DNA of 64,000 bases from a virus, in the IMG/VR virus record IMGVR_UViG_3300008120_000059, positions 64,001-128,000 of that record; one strand, given 5' to 3'. The notes under the pieces were generated by a model. It made no database searches and was not told the origin of the DNA. It saw only the letters and a list, made by a program, of their open reading frames with translations. This document shows, piece after piece, positions 7,494 to 15,294 of the stretch (within the stretch, counting starts at the first letter, position 1; each line of letters starts with the position of its first letter). Both the position numbers and the translations under genes were made by a program.

Positions 7494-8088
7494 TTTTAAA
7501 AATTAGTCTAAAATTAAATGATGGGTTTATATCTGTATAAATATTTGAGAAATTAGATTTACACACTACACCATTAAATTTAATAGCGCTTTCAAGATAT
7601 CCCTGAGAAGGTACTATATTTTTTGGTATACCGTGGGATTCACATATATGTTCACACAATGATGAAATTGATAATACTTGGTCATCATTATACCTATCCC
7701 AAAAATAATGGTTTCTCCAATTTCTAACGAAAGGTTCACATCTGTAAGGGTCTCCAATCCAATTATGCATGAAACCTGTTACGGTATTTTTACTTAACCA
7801 TCCTAAATTTTCAACCGCAATTTTAATAAATTGTTTGTCAATATAAGGTTCGTCAAATGTATTTGAATAATAGTTGGTATCGAAAAGTTGGTAGATTGTA
7901 CCTAATTTAGTGACAATAAAGTGTGGTATTTCGTCGTATTTACCACACTTCCTGTACTTTAATTTATTAATGAAATCGTCCGCACGTCTATTAGTGTCGT
8001 ACAGTAATATTTGGGTTTTTTTCGTTCTGCGACGAACAACATTTAAAGTTTTATCATCTAAACCTTCTACGTTGTGTATTTCCAACAT
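7483..8088 (-). CDS. amidase_2/PGRP-fold protein, apparently lacking zinc ligands
   Basis: The 201-aa sequence follows the order of elements in N-acetylmuramoyl-L-alanine amidase (Amidase_2/PGRP) domains: a first strand ILLYDTN (about 27-33), PHFIVTKLGTIYQLFDTN (about 55-72), IKIAVENLGWL (about 88-98), then VVCKSNFSNIYTDINPSFNF near the C-terminus. In active members the first strand ends in a zinc-binding His and the last element contains another His. Here these positions read Asp and Lys/Ser. It may therefore bind peptidoglycan without cleaving it, or be a diverged enzyme. An endolysin or tail-associated wall-recognition role is inference. If the neighbour's frame is extended, their coding regions overlap by 35 nt. 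Confidence 0.6.
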   Translation of the reverse strand: MLEIHNVEGLDDKTLNVVRRRTKKTQILLYDTNRRADDFINKLKYRKCGKYDEIPHFIVTKLGTIYQLFDTNYYSNTFDEPYIDKQFIKIAVENLGWLSKNTVTGFMHNWIGDPYRCEPFVRNWRNHYFWDRYNDDQVLSISSLCEHICESHGIPKNIVPSQGYLESAIKFNGVVCKSNFSNIYTDINPSFNFRLIFKNEQ

Positions 8089-8216
8089 TTCTAGTTAACC
8101 TTTTACTGATAACAGAAGAAATGTCGTTGTCTTCTGTATTATTTATTTCCCCATTGTCCAAACCAAAGTTTTCCAACGATTCCTCCTGTTGTGGGGACTC
8201 TTCTAATTTTTTTTTT
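8054..8216 (-). other. candidate frameshift site and C-terminal extension
   Basis: The A10 run on the coding strand (8216-8207) is followed in the -1 frame by an open stretch reading KLEESPQQEESLENFGLDN and so on, to TGA at 8056-8054. In the zero frame the gene stops immediately (KKN-stop), leaving an untranslated gap of more than 100 nt in an otherwise closely packed operon. Either the true sequence has 11 A or ribosomes slip here. Confidence 0.5.
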
Positions 8217-9312
8217 CTTCCTCAATGGGAAGTTGTTCATCTTGTATTGGTTCCTCAACAATCGGTTCAGGTGTTTCAATTATTTCCTCAACAATCGGTT
8301 CAGGTGTAACAATTGGTTCTTCAATTACTATCGGTTGTTCTTCAACTATTACAGGTTGTTCTTCAACAATTGGTTCTTCAATTACTATCGGTTGTTCTTC
8401 AACTATTACAGGTTGTTCTTCAACAATTGGTTCAGGAGTAATAGTTGTTTCTTCAATTACTATCGGTTGTTCTTCAACAATTGGTTCAGGTGCAATAGTT
8501 GGTTCAGGTGTGACAATTGGTTCTTCAACTATTACAGGTTGTTCTTCAACAATTGGTTCAGGAGTAATAGTTGTTTCTTTAACAACCACCGGTTCTTCTT
8601 TAATTAAATGGTCCTCAATTAAAAAAACATCTGATGAGTCATTATCCTCTTCTTCCTCAGGAGTTTCAACATCTTTTGGTTGGGGGGTTTTGTTAAGTAA
8701 TTTTTCTAAAATATCTAAATCTTCTTGAGAGATTCTAACTCGAGAGACTTCACCAACAATGTCTTTAGCATCTACCACCGGTGTTTCTTCACCAACGGGT
8801 TCAGGAGCGTCTTTTACCACTGGTTGTTCAACCTCTACAGTATTTTTCTCACTCTGAGTAAACTTAACTAACATATGTAGAAAAGAAAGTGAAATGATTG
8901 GTAACATACCTCCAGCGAAAAACGCTAAAAATCTTTTGTGACCAATCATGTCTGTAGGGTCAACACCAATATATTCTAAAAGTGGTGAAACTAACTCAAC
9001 CCAAGAAATAAATGCTTGACTCGTAATATCAATATATGAATAGGCGAAATAAATATTACCAATAAATTGAATGAGGGTTACAATACCAAATGGGAAATAT
9101 ACTTTTCTACCCATATCAGCTGATATTGCAGCCAACGCAGATAATGCGGCAATTTCGATACCTATTGATAAATAGATAGCCCAACTAATTGGGTTTGAAA
9201 TTCCGTACCATTTAGTTACGTGTGATATTGAAACCAACGCAACAGTTATAATTGGTATTAAAAACGCAGATACTATTAATGTTTTATAATTTTTATTAAT
9301 CCAATTTTTCAT
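8203..9312 (-). CDS. four-helix membrane protein with acidic Pro/Val/Glu repeat tail
   Basis: The N-terminal 150 residues hold about four hydrophobic helices: TLIVSAFLIPIITVALVSI, AIYLSIGIEIAALSALAAI, FGIVTLIQFIGNIYFAYSYI, FLAFFAGGMLPIISLSFL. A charged linker follows, then about 130 residues of a repeat built from variants of EPIVEEQPVIVEE and PIVTPEP. The product is probably an inner-membrane protein with a long stiff cytoplasmic or periplasmic arm. The frame ends at TAG just after a run of ten A (8216-8207). One base earlier the reading frame stays open for roughly 50 more codons to TGA at 8056-8054, with the same acidic composition. That leaves either a homopolymer error or a programmed -1 slip. 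Confidence 0.75.
   Translation of the reverse strand: MKNWINKNYKTLIVSAFLIPIITVALVSISHVTKWYGISNPISWAIYLSIGIEIAALSALAAISADMGRKVYFPFGIVTLIQFIGNIYFAYSYIDITSQAFISWVELVSPLLEYIGVDPTDMIGHKRFLAFFAGGMLPIISLSFLHMLVKFTQSEKNTVEVEQPVVKDAPEPVGEETPVVDAKDIVGEVSRVRISQEDLDILEKLLNKTPQPKDVETPEEEEDNDSSDVFLIEDHLIKEEPVVVKETTITPEPIVEEQPVIVEEPIVTPEPTIAPEPIVEEQPIVIEETTITPEPIVEEQPVIVEEQPIVIEEPIVEEQPVIVEEQPIVIEEPIVTPEPIVEEIIETPEPIVEEPIQDEQLPIEEEKKN
8234..8600 (-). repeat. degenerate tandem repeat encoding EEQPxVxEEPIVTPEP
   Basis: Imperfect repeat within the membrane-protein gene. Units such as EPIVEEQPVIVEE and PIVTPEP recur about ten times with small substitutions. The plus strand shows the recurring ttcttcaacaattggttc. 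Confidence 0.8.
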
Positions 9313-9596
9313 TTAACACTATTTTCCAACTTGCTTATTTCATTATCAATTTCAGTTTGACGGTTTACATCTAAAATTTTTCTATCAGTTGCTTGAATCA
9401 TTCTTTTTTCTGATTTCAATCCTTCAATTCTTAACCTAACATCCAATTCTTCTTTGGTGTAGGTAGAATCTTTAATTGACTCAATTTCCTTTCTCATTTT
9501 AGAGAGTTCTCTTCCGTCGCCACAACTTTTAAAAAATCCTAAAAGTGCAACAACCAAAACGATTATTGTGAAATTTTTTTGAATAAAATTTTTCAT
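9309..9596 (-). CDS. single-TM coiled-coil protein, 95 aa
   Basis: A hydrophobic helix at residues about 9-22 (FTIIVLVVALLGFF) is followed by SCGDG and then a long charged helix with heptad character (ELSKMRKEIESIKDSTYTKE and onward). The topology is an N-terminal anchor with a coiled-coil domain, as in many small phage membrane proteins including inner-membrane spanins. It overlaps the start of the four-helix membrane protein gene by 4 nt (ATGA). Function unknown. Confidence 0.65.
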   Translation of the reverse strand: MKNFIQKNFTIIVLVVALLGFFKSCGDGRELSKMRKEIESIKDSTYTKEELDVRLRIEGLKSEKRMIQATDRKILDVNRQTEIDNEISKLENSVK

Positions 9597-9605
9597 GTTT
9601 TTTAT

Positions 9606-10418
9606 TTATAAATAGTTTAATAATCCATAACTGTCGTTACGAAGTTTCTTTAGTGCTTTATCACGTAGTTGTCTAATACGTTCTTTAGTGCATCCGAATT
9701 CATCACCCAAGTCTTCTAAATTCATTTCAATACCGTTCAACCCATAAGACTTTTCAATAATGACCTTTTCTCTATCGTCAAGGATTGAAAGCATTTGAGA
9801 AACTCTTTTTTTAATTTCTTCAGACGTATTTAAAATGTCTTCAGGGTTATCAGCGTTGACATTAATGATGGTATCGATTAATTGGTCTCCCTCTTCATTT
9901 ATTTCATCATTCAAGTTTACACAATGAGGTAGTACTATTTCTGCCCCATTATCTTCATAATTGATAAAGAAAGGGTCATCAACATTTAACTGTTCATTTT
10001 TCTTTCTTTTTTGATTTTCCTGAATAATGTTTGACGGCAGTCTTATCATCCTTGAATTCTCGTTTAGAGAAGCCATAATAGATTGTTTAATCCACCAAAC
10101 AGCATATGAAATAAATTTGTAACCACTGTTAGGGTCAAATCTTTCGGCGGCTCGTATGAGACCGATATTACCTTCGGATATTAAATCAATTAAATCCATA
10201 CCATTGTTTTGATATGATTTAGCGACGGTGATTACAAAACGTAGATTACCCACTACGAGTTCGTTTAACAAATCGACTCTTTCCTTCTTAGGTAGGTCTT
10301 TATTTTTTAAGAGTTCGAAGACTTCATCCTGTCTTTGGTGAGTAATTACCTTAATCTTTCGGATGTCTTTGATGTAGTTCTGAATTTCTTCAGTGTTGAT
10401 TAGTAATGTTTTGGCCAT
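9606..10418 (-). CDS. RNA polymerase sigma-70 family factor
   Basis: A 270-aa sigma-70 family protein that would redirect host RNA polymerase to phage promoters. Region 2 (about 50-120) is strongly conserved: NLRFVITVAKSYQNNGMDL, then ISEGNIGLIRAAERFDP, then YKFISYAVWWIKQSIMASL. Region 4 near the C-terminus has the helix-turn-helix segment LEDLGDEFGCTKERIRQLRD. Region 1.1 is absent and region 3 is short with an acidic insert. The sequence is far closer to bacterial RpoD/RpoS-type factors than T4 gp55 is, suggesting capture from a host. It could recognise the recurrent TATTTAT element; that link is inference. Confidence 0.9.
   Translation of the reverse strand: MAKTLLINTEEIQNYIKDIRKIKVITHQRQDEVFELLKNKDLPKKERVDLLNELVVGNLRFVITVAKSYQNNGMDLIDLISEGNIGLIRAAERFDPNSGYKFISYAVWWIKQSIMASLNENSRMIRLPSNIIQENQKRKKNEQLNVDDPFFINYEDNGAEIVLPHCVNLNDEINEEGDQLIDTIINVNADNPEDILNTSEEIKKRVSQMLSILDDREKVIIEKSYGLNGIEMNLEDLGDEFGCTKERIRQLRDKALKKLRNDSYGLLNYL
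9608..9615 (-). promoter_or_regulatory. TATTTAT motif upstream of the 95-aa gene
   Basis: CTATTTAT on the coding strand, 11 nt before the ATG at 9596, overlapping the stop of the sigma-factor gene. The same place also reads TATAAATA on the coding strand, the T4 late-promoter core, so this copy is ambiguous. Confidence 0.4.
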
Positions 10419-10462
10419 GAATGTTCGGTTTGTGGTTCATGGGTAAAAATATGTAAAAAAAA

Positions 10463-10924
10463 TCAATTTTGGAAGCCATCCAAGAATTTTTTTTCGTCAG
10501 GAGTCAAACTGTCTATCCCCTCCTGTTCAATTTTCTCTAAAATATTATCAAGGTCCATTGTTTCGTTAGGGTTCTCGGTGTTTTCTTTTTTATTATATTC
10601 TAACCTTAATGAACTATATTCTTCACTTGGCTTAAACATAAAGTCCTTCATCTGTATAGGTAAATTGGCACTATATATACTTTCTCTTTCGAAGAGGAAG
10701 TAAAATTTCACATCCTCCATAGAAATAATATTGTGAAGTTCTTCAGAGAGCTCTTTTCTATTTGATTCGGATTCAAATATAACTATTATACTTTTAGACG
10801 TATCTTCAATAACAAACCTAACCTTGGCAATTTTTGGACTAACTCCAAGAACTTCCAAACAAAAAAATTCAATGTCTTCGTGGTCTTCGAAATTCGCGAA
10901 TAAAAATAAAAGATATGTCTTCAT
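10463..10924 (-). CDS. hypothetical protein, 153 aa
   Basis: The N-terminal about 90 residues look like a small alpha/beta domain (MKTYLLFLFANFEDHEDIEF at the start). The C-terminal 25 residues (LDNILEKIEQEGIDSLTPDE then KKFLD) resemble a short helical motif found at the ends of several Bacteroidetes proteins, where it appears as an appended docking-like peptide (DUF6576-type, recalled rather than searched). It lies between the sigma factor and the spanin-like pair. Specific function unknown. Confidence 0.65.
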   Translation of the reverse strand: MKTYLLFLFANFEDHEDIEFFCLEVLGVSPKIAKVRFVIEDTSKSIIVIFESESNRKELSEELHNIISMEDVKFYFLFERESIYSANLPIQMKDFMFKPSEEYSSLRLEYNKKENTENPNETMDLDNILEKIEQEGIDSLTPDEKKFLDGFQN

Positions 10925-10933
10925 TCAAATAAA

Positions 10934-11362
10934 TTACTGTACGATTAAAAATACGGATAAAATTGCAATAAGTCCACCCCCAACGATGGTTTTGAACTTA
11001 TTTTTCACCTTTTCTTTCTTCAACTGTAATTCTAAATTTTTTGTGTGATTTTCTAAAATTTGATATTTTTCGTCTTGAGATTTAATTATTGTTAAATAAT
11101 TTTCCTCTTTCTTCTGCATGGTAACAATTACACTATCTTTCAGTGAAACCTTTTCCTCTAATTTTGTGATTTGTTCATTTGATAATTTCAATTCAGCAAT
11201 CGCAGAATCACCTCTTAATAAGTCTTTAGCAATTGACTTAAATGTAGAAACCGGTAAACATTTTACTGGTTCGGGGGTTCGATTTTTATTATTTGTATCT
11301 GTCTGAGAAAAAGCTATCAAGCTCTGGCTCAGTAAAATTAGAAACACGATTAATTTTTTCAT
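10934..11362 (-). CDS. secreted coiled-coil protein with C-terminal TM, spanin-like
   Basis: A 142-aa protein with a clear signal peptide (KKLIVFLILLSQSLIAFSQT, probable cleavage after AFS, a Bacteroidetes-style site). A long charged coiled coil spans about residues 55-120, and a C-terminal hydrophobic helix (IVGGGLIAILSVFLIVQ) follows. Its first 74 nt overlap the end of the upstream coiled-coil membrane protein in another frame, recalling Rz/Rz1 spanin pairs that fuse inner and outer membranes at lysis. It has no lipobox Cys and keeps its C-terminal TM, so it fits neither a canonical o-spanin nor a u-spanin. Confidence 0.6.
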   Translation of the reverse strand: MKKLIVFLILLSQSLIAFSQTDTNNKNRTPEPVKCLPVSTFKSIAKDLLRGDSAIAELKLSNEQITKLEEKVSLKDSVIVTMQKKEENYLTIIKSQDEKYQILENHTKNLELQLKKEKVKNKFKTIVGGGLIAILSVFLIVQ

Positions 11363-11681
11363 GATATACTTCCTTTACTATTGTTTTTTGATTTTTAATT
11401 TTATCGATACTATTATCAACTTCTCCAATTTCTTTATTGATGTTGTCGATTTTATCGTCTAACATTTCTTGTTCTTTATACATGTTATTAATTACAACAT
11501 TCAAAGAATCAATCTTCGCCTTATCTTCAGGTGACATACCCACTCGAGGTGTTAAAATGAAAATCATCCAATACAGAACGAACAACCCGAACACAACCAT
11601 TAAAACGGTTTTATAGTTCTTTGCAAGAAAACCTGCAATTTTATTTGTATTTTCTTTTGCGTTTAAAAGTCTTTCGTCCAT
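11289..11681 (-). CDS. type II membrane coiled-coil protein, i-spanin-like
   Basis: A 130-aa protein with one TM helix at about residues 26-48 (TVLMVVFGLFVLYWMIFIL) after a short cytoplasmic N-terminus. A periplasmic coiled coil follows (IDSLNVVINNMYKEQEMLDD and onward). This is the topology of inner-membrane spanins. The next gene starts inside its coding region in a different frame (74-nt overlap) and also encodes a membrane-linked coiled coil. A spanin role is inferred from topology and overlap only. Confidence 0.6.
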   Translation of the reverse strand: MDERLLNAKENTNKIAGFLAKNYKTVLMVVFGLFVLYWMIFILTPRVGMSPEDKAKIDSLNVVINNMYKEQEMLDDKIDNINKEIGEVDNSIDKIKNQKTIVKEVYHEKINRVSNFTEPELDSFFSDRYK

Positions 11682-11686
11682 ATGAT

Positions 11687-11695
11687 ATAAATATT
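11687..11695 (-). promoter_or_regulatory. TATTTAT motif upstream of the i-spanin-like gene
   Basis: AATATTTAT on the coding strand, 5 nt before the ATG at 11681. Same placement as at ten other starts in the window. Confidence 0.4.
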
Positions 11696-11703
11696 AATAA
11701 TAA

Positions 11704-12378
11704 TTATTTTTTCTTTCTAATTATCTCATCGATAATGCCATAACTCAACGCATCTTCTGATGATAACCACAAATCTCTCGACGCATCCTCCATGACAACT
11801 TCGGATGGTTTGTTACAATATTCACCCAATAGGTCAAATAGAATTTTATTTAATTTTTCCCATTCTTTCATATTAATCTTAGCATCCTGAATATTACCTT
11901 CAAAACCTCCTGAAGACTGATGTAACATTGTTCTACTGAATCTTAGTGAACATCTCTTACCTTTTGTACCCGCACCAAGTAAAACCGAACCCATAGATGC
12001 TGCCATTCCAGTGTTGATTGTACGAATATCCGAGTTGATATAATCCATTACATCCACCATTGATAATCCACTTTTTACAGAACCACCAGGACTATCAATG
12101 TGCATTGTGATATCAGTATTATCGATACTGTCTAAAAACATAAGTTGAGCTTGAACCACTGTCGACATGTTATCGTTTACAACACCCGCAACCCATATGA
12201 TTCTTTCCATCATCAATCGTGAGAATACATCCATCACGGTTACGTTCATTTGTCTCTCTTCCAATATGTATGGAGTTAAACTGTCTTCAACTTGTTTGTT
12301 GTAGTGATGTAAATTTAAACCGCTAATCCCTTTGTCCTTAGCGAATAGTCCGAAGTCTTTATATAGTTTACTGTTCAT
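11704..12378 (-). CDS. ClpP-like serine protease (family S14)
   Basis: A 224-aa ClpP-fold peptidase with an intact catalytic triad. The nucleophile is Ser128 in TGMAASMGS, the His is His153 in MLHQSSGG and the Asp is Asp202 in SRDLWLSSEDALSYGIID. The oxyanion-loop segment HIDSPGGSV is also present. Length is like host ClpP (about 200 aa) plus a 25-residue N-terminal extension. It may join or compete with host ClpP rings, or process phage proteins, since S14-type enzymes act as prohead proteases in some phages. Its location beside recombination genes rather than capsid genes leaves the role open. No ClpX/ClpA-like partner is seen here, unless the AAA+ protein at the left edge serves. Confidence 0.9.
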   Translation of the reverse strand: MNSKLYKDFGLFAKDKGISGLNLHHYNKQVEDSLTPYILEERQMNVTVMDVFSRLMMERIIWVAGVVNDNMSTVVQAQLMFLDSIDNTDITMHIDSPGGSVKSGLSMVDVMDYINSDIRTINTGMAASMGSVLLGAGTKGKRCSLRFSRTMLHQSSGGFEGNIQDAKINMKEWEKLNKILFDLLGEYCNKPSEVVMEDASRDLWLSSEDALSYGIIDEIIRKKK

Positions 12379-12417
12379 GTGAATTATTTTTTTTAAATCT
12401 AAGAAAAAAAAGTGATA

Positions 12418-14784
12418 TTAAGAAATTTTTGGTGTGATAAAATCAATTGAACTAATGTTGTTATCTTTTTTGACCATAACCAAATTGTCCGACCAGTTTC
12501 TAATTAATGGGTTATGGGAAATAACAAATATGTGTTCAAAATAATCTTTAATTTTTTTGAAGAACTCTCCCACCATTTCCAAATTCTCATCCGCAATTTT
12601 ACCAAATACTTCATCCATTACAACAATATTTGGTTTGGGTAATGACGATATCTTGGTTAATACGCTTCGAAGGGCAAGTGATGAAATAGTTCTTTCATAA
12701 CCCGAACCACTAACGAGTGGTTTTACTACTCTAGTTTCAGTATCAATCATTATAAATTCAACCTCGTTTCTCTCGTTGATGTTCAATTCTAAAATAAAGT
12801 GACAACTATCAACTAAAAGTCTGTACAACTCTTGGTTAATTAGTGGGACCATATTTTTTAAAATAACCTTTGAGATTCCATTCTTACCGAAAACGGTTAG
12901 GTAAACCTTGAAGATAGATTGAGTTTCATTTTCAACTTTTATCTTTCTAATTAAATCCTTATTAGTTTCAATTTTTTCAGTTAAAGTTTGATTCTGATTT
13001 TTTAATCTTTCAATAGTAGTGCCATAACTTCTTAGATTTGCATTGAGGGTTTCAATTTGAGACTTTAAACCCACAATTTCAGCATCTATTCTTTGATTCT
13101 CTTCTAACTTTTGTTTGTTGCGGTCATAGTTATCAAGTTTTGTTTGTAACTTTTCAATTTCTATTTTTTTCTGCTCGACCTCCAACTCATACCTTGTCTT
13201 TTTAATTTTGTTTTTTTCGTACCCATCGTACTCTTTTTTCAAATCAATAAAGACCTTTTCCTTTTCAGTTAATTCATCATACTTCTTACGATTATCTGTT
13301 TGAATTTTCCTAATTGATTCGACCAATTCTTTTAATTTATTTATTTCATCAGTGTGGTCAACCTCAGCTAATGCTCTTTTACAGGTCGGACATATTTGTC
13401 CTTCCTCTAATTGTTTTATTAGTTCTTCGTTTCGTTTAATGGAGTCAGCATTTACTCTACCTTCCACAACTATTCCATTCATTTCATCTTTTAGTAACAA
13501 ATGATTTTCCTCAAGATAAAACTGTGAAGGTTCTTTTACATTAACAGAATCGGCGTTAGTAATTGAAACTTGTTTTTGTTTTTCCAAATTACTAATATCA
13601 ACCTTTATTTGACTTGTATTGGTACGAATTAAATCTTGGTCAATATCTGTGTTTCTTTTTGACAACAAATCATCTCTTTTATTTTCCGCATTTTTTAAGG
13701 TTGACTGAGTTTTTGTTGTTTCAATTTCTAATCTAGATATTTCTGATTTGTTTTCATCGATACCTTCTTGAAAAGAAGTAATCTCTGTTTCCAAATCATT
13801 CATATTATGATTATTGGAAATCAATTTTTTACTCCATTCACTTTGAATTGTTTTACAGATTTCTTCTTTTTCTTTAAGAATTTCTAAACCTAAAAACTTT
13901 GTAAGTATTAAACCTCTTGCAGTAGGTTTTGATTCAATGAGTTCTTCTAAATTATTTCCAGTTGTTAATATTGTTGATAGAAAATCTTCCTCTGTGCCGA
14001 TTGCCTTTGTTATAAAATCTTCAGTTTCTCTACGTTGTTCACCTGTTAAATTTTCAATCGTACCATCTTGATTTTTTTTATAAAAATCCAATTTATTTGT
14101 GACGGTATAATCACCACTTTTTGTTTTCTTACGTGAGCTTATTCTCTCAATAATGTAGTCCTCATTGTCTATGGTTATGTATCCCTTAACTTTTACTTCG
14201 TCATTGTTACTGAACCTATTGAAAATTTCTGAATTGGTTTTAGTTTTTGTGGTTTTATTAAAAAATAAAAACATCATTAAATCAACTGTTGCAGTTGACT
14301 TACCACCAAAATTTTTGGGTGTAGATTCTACAACTGTGATGCCGGGTAATATGGTAAAATCAATCTCATTGTTTCCCCCATAGGACAGGAAATTTGAAAA
14401 TTCAACCTTTTTGATATACCATTTAGTGTATTTGATTCTATCACCGTTTTTACGGATGAATTCTTCATTTACTTTATTGTCAAGATTATTAAGTCTTTCT
14501 AATGATATATTGATTTCATTCTCCTCAACGAAATCTTTCATCAAAGTTTTTTGGTACTGAAAATCAGAAATATTTTCTGTTATGTCTAATGACGCTAATT
14601 TTGTTTGGTCATCATTGGATATAACTTTAGTTATAATTTGAACGTACTTTGTGTTGTATTTCTTTTGAAAATATGATTTAACTCTATTGAGTTTTTCAGA
14701 GGTGAAGTTCTCATGTGTATCCTGCCATGTAACTTTAATGTAGGGATTTTTAAGATTGGTTACTTCTTTCTTTGTAGTGTCCAT
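12418..14784 (-). CDS. gp46-like recombination endonuclease subunit (SbcC/Rad50 family)
   Basis: A 788-aa SMC-like ATPase that pairs with the gp47-like nuclease to resect double-strand ends for recombination-dependent replication. It has an N-terminal ATPase lobe (VEFSNFLSYGG, P-loop about residue 157) and a coiled coil broken near 464 by the zinc hook CPTC. After more coiled coil come the signature region LVSGSGYERTISSLALRS, Walker B IVVMDEVF (about 723) and the His-loop VISHNP. Two oddities stand out. About 115 extra residues precede the ATPase start, where T4 gp46 begins almost directly. The P-loop reads PKNFGGKST, with Pro where the first Gly of GxxxxGKS is normal. Confidence 0.9.
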   Translation of the reverse strand: MDTTKKEVTNLKNPYIKVTWQDTHENFTSEKLNRVKSYFQKKYNTKYVQIITKVISNDDQTKLASLDITENISDFQYQKTLMKDFVEENEINISLERLNNLDNKVNEEFIRKNGDRIKYTKWYIKKVEFSNFLSYGGNNEIDFTILPGITVVESTPKNFGGKSTATVDLMMFLFFNKTTKTKTNSEIFNRFSNNDEVKVKGYITIDNEDYIIERISSRKKTKSGDYTVTNKLDFYKKNQDGTIENLTGEQRRETEDFITKAIGTEEDFLSTILTTGNNLEELIESKPTARGLILTKFLGLEILKEKEEICKTIQSEWSKKLISNNHNMNDLETEITSFQEGIDENKSEISRLEIETTKTQSTLKNAENKRDDLLSKRNTDIDQDLIRTNTSQIKVDISNLEKQKQVSITNADSVNVKEPSQFYLEENHLLLKDEMNGIVVEGRVNADSIKRNEELIKQLEEGQICPTCKRALAEVDHTDEINKLKELVESIRKIQTDNRKKYDELTEKEKVFIDLKKEYDGYEKNKIKKTRYELEVEQKKIEIEKLQTKLDNYDRNKQKLEENQRIDAEIVGLKSQIETLNANLRSYGTTIERLKNQNQTLTEKIETNKDLIRKIKVENETQSIFKVYLTVFGKNGISKVILKNMVPLINQELYRLLVDSCHFILELNINERNEVEFIMIDTETRVVKPLVSGSGYERTISSLALRSVLTKISSLPKPNIVVMDEVFGKIADENLEMVGEFFKKIKDYFEHIFVISHNPLIRNWSDNLVMVKKDNNISSIDFITPKIS

Positions 14785-15266
14785 TTGTTCTTCTTTAAGT
14801 TATAGGTTTGAACGTGTTCTTTTTTAAATGACATCCATTTTTCTATCTCTTCACTATTGTTTGGTTTGAATTCTGTGAAAAGTATTTTGTCTTTATTCTT
14901 AATTGTGGTTGGTTTTATTAATATAACTTGAGTAAAATCTCTGTTTGTTCTAATAAACCAATGCTTATTTTTGTTTGGGGTTATAGTATCACCTACTTTA
15001 TCGTACCAATACTTTACCTTCCGTATTGGAATATTAACAGTCCTAAAATCATAACCACTAATCAAGGAATATTCATTCTCCCAAAAATCACCAATCCAAC
15101 CCCCTCTTTCCAACTCCACACCAAATGAATTATCGTCAACACAAATTAAATCAATTGCTTTTGAATTAGGATGTGACTCGAACAAAATGTTAAAAACTTC
15201 TTTAATGAAAATTTTAGCAAAATTTCTTACTTCAGTGTCATCAAAACTTCTTTTTATGTAACCCAT
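14760..15266 (-). CDS. hypothetical protein, 168 aa
   Basis: Alpha/beta protein with a Trp-rich middle. The N-terminal part (IDLICVDDNSFGVELERGGW) has acidic residues on adjacent strands, a faint echo of nuclease folds but without a proven PD-(D/E)XK signature. The C-terminal half is basic. It overlaps the gp46-like gene start by 25 nt, so it is coupled to recombination genes. Function unknown. Confidence 0.6.
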   Translation of the reverse strand: MGYIKRSFDDTEVRNFAKIFIKEVFNILFESHPNSKAIDLICVDDNSFGVELERGGWIGDFWENEYSLISGYDFRTVNIPIRKVKYWYDKVGDTITPNKNKHWFIRTNRDFTQVILIKPTTIKNKDKILFTEFKPNNSEEIEKWMSFKKEHVQTYNLKKNKWTLQRKK

Positions 15267-15294
15267 TTAAAATTTTTGAACATCCCGTCAGGGT

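Noticed and set aside
15267-15294. Short ccctgacggg hairpin as a terminator
   Set aside because: Only about three GC pairs and no T-tract; too weak to call.
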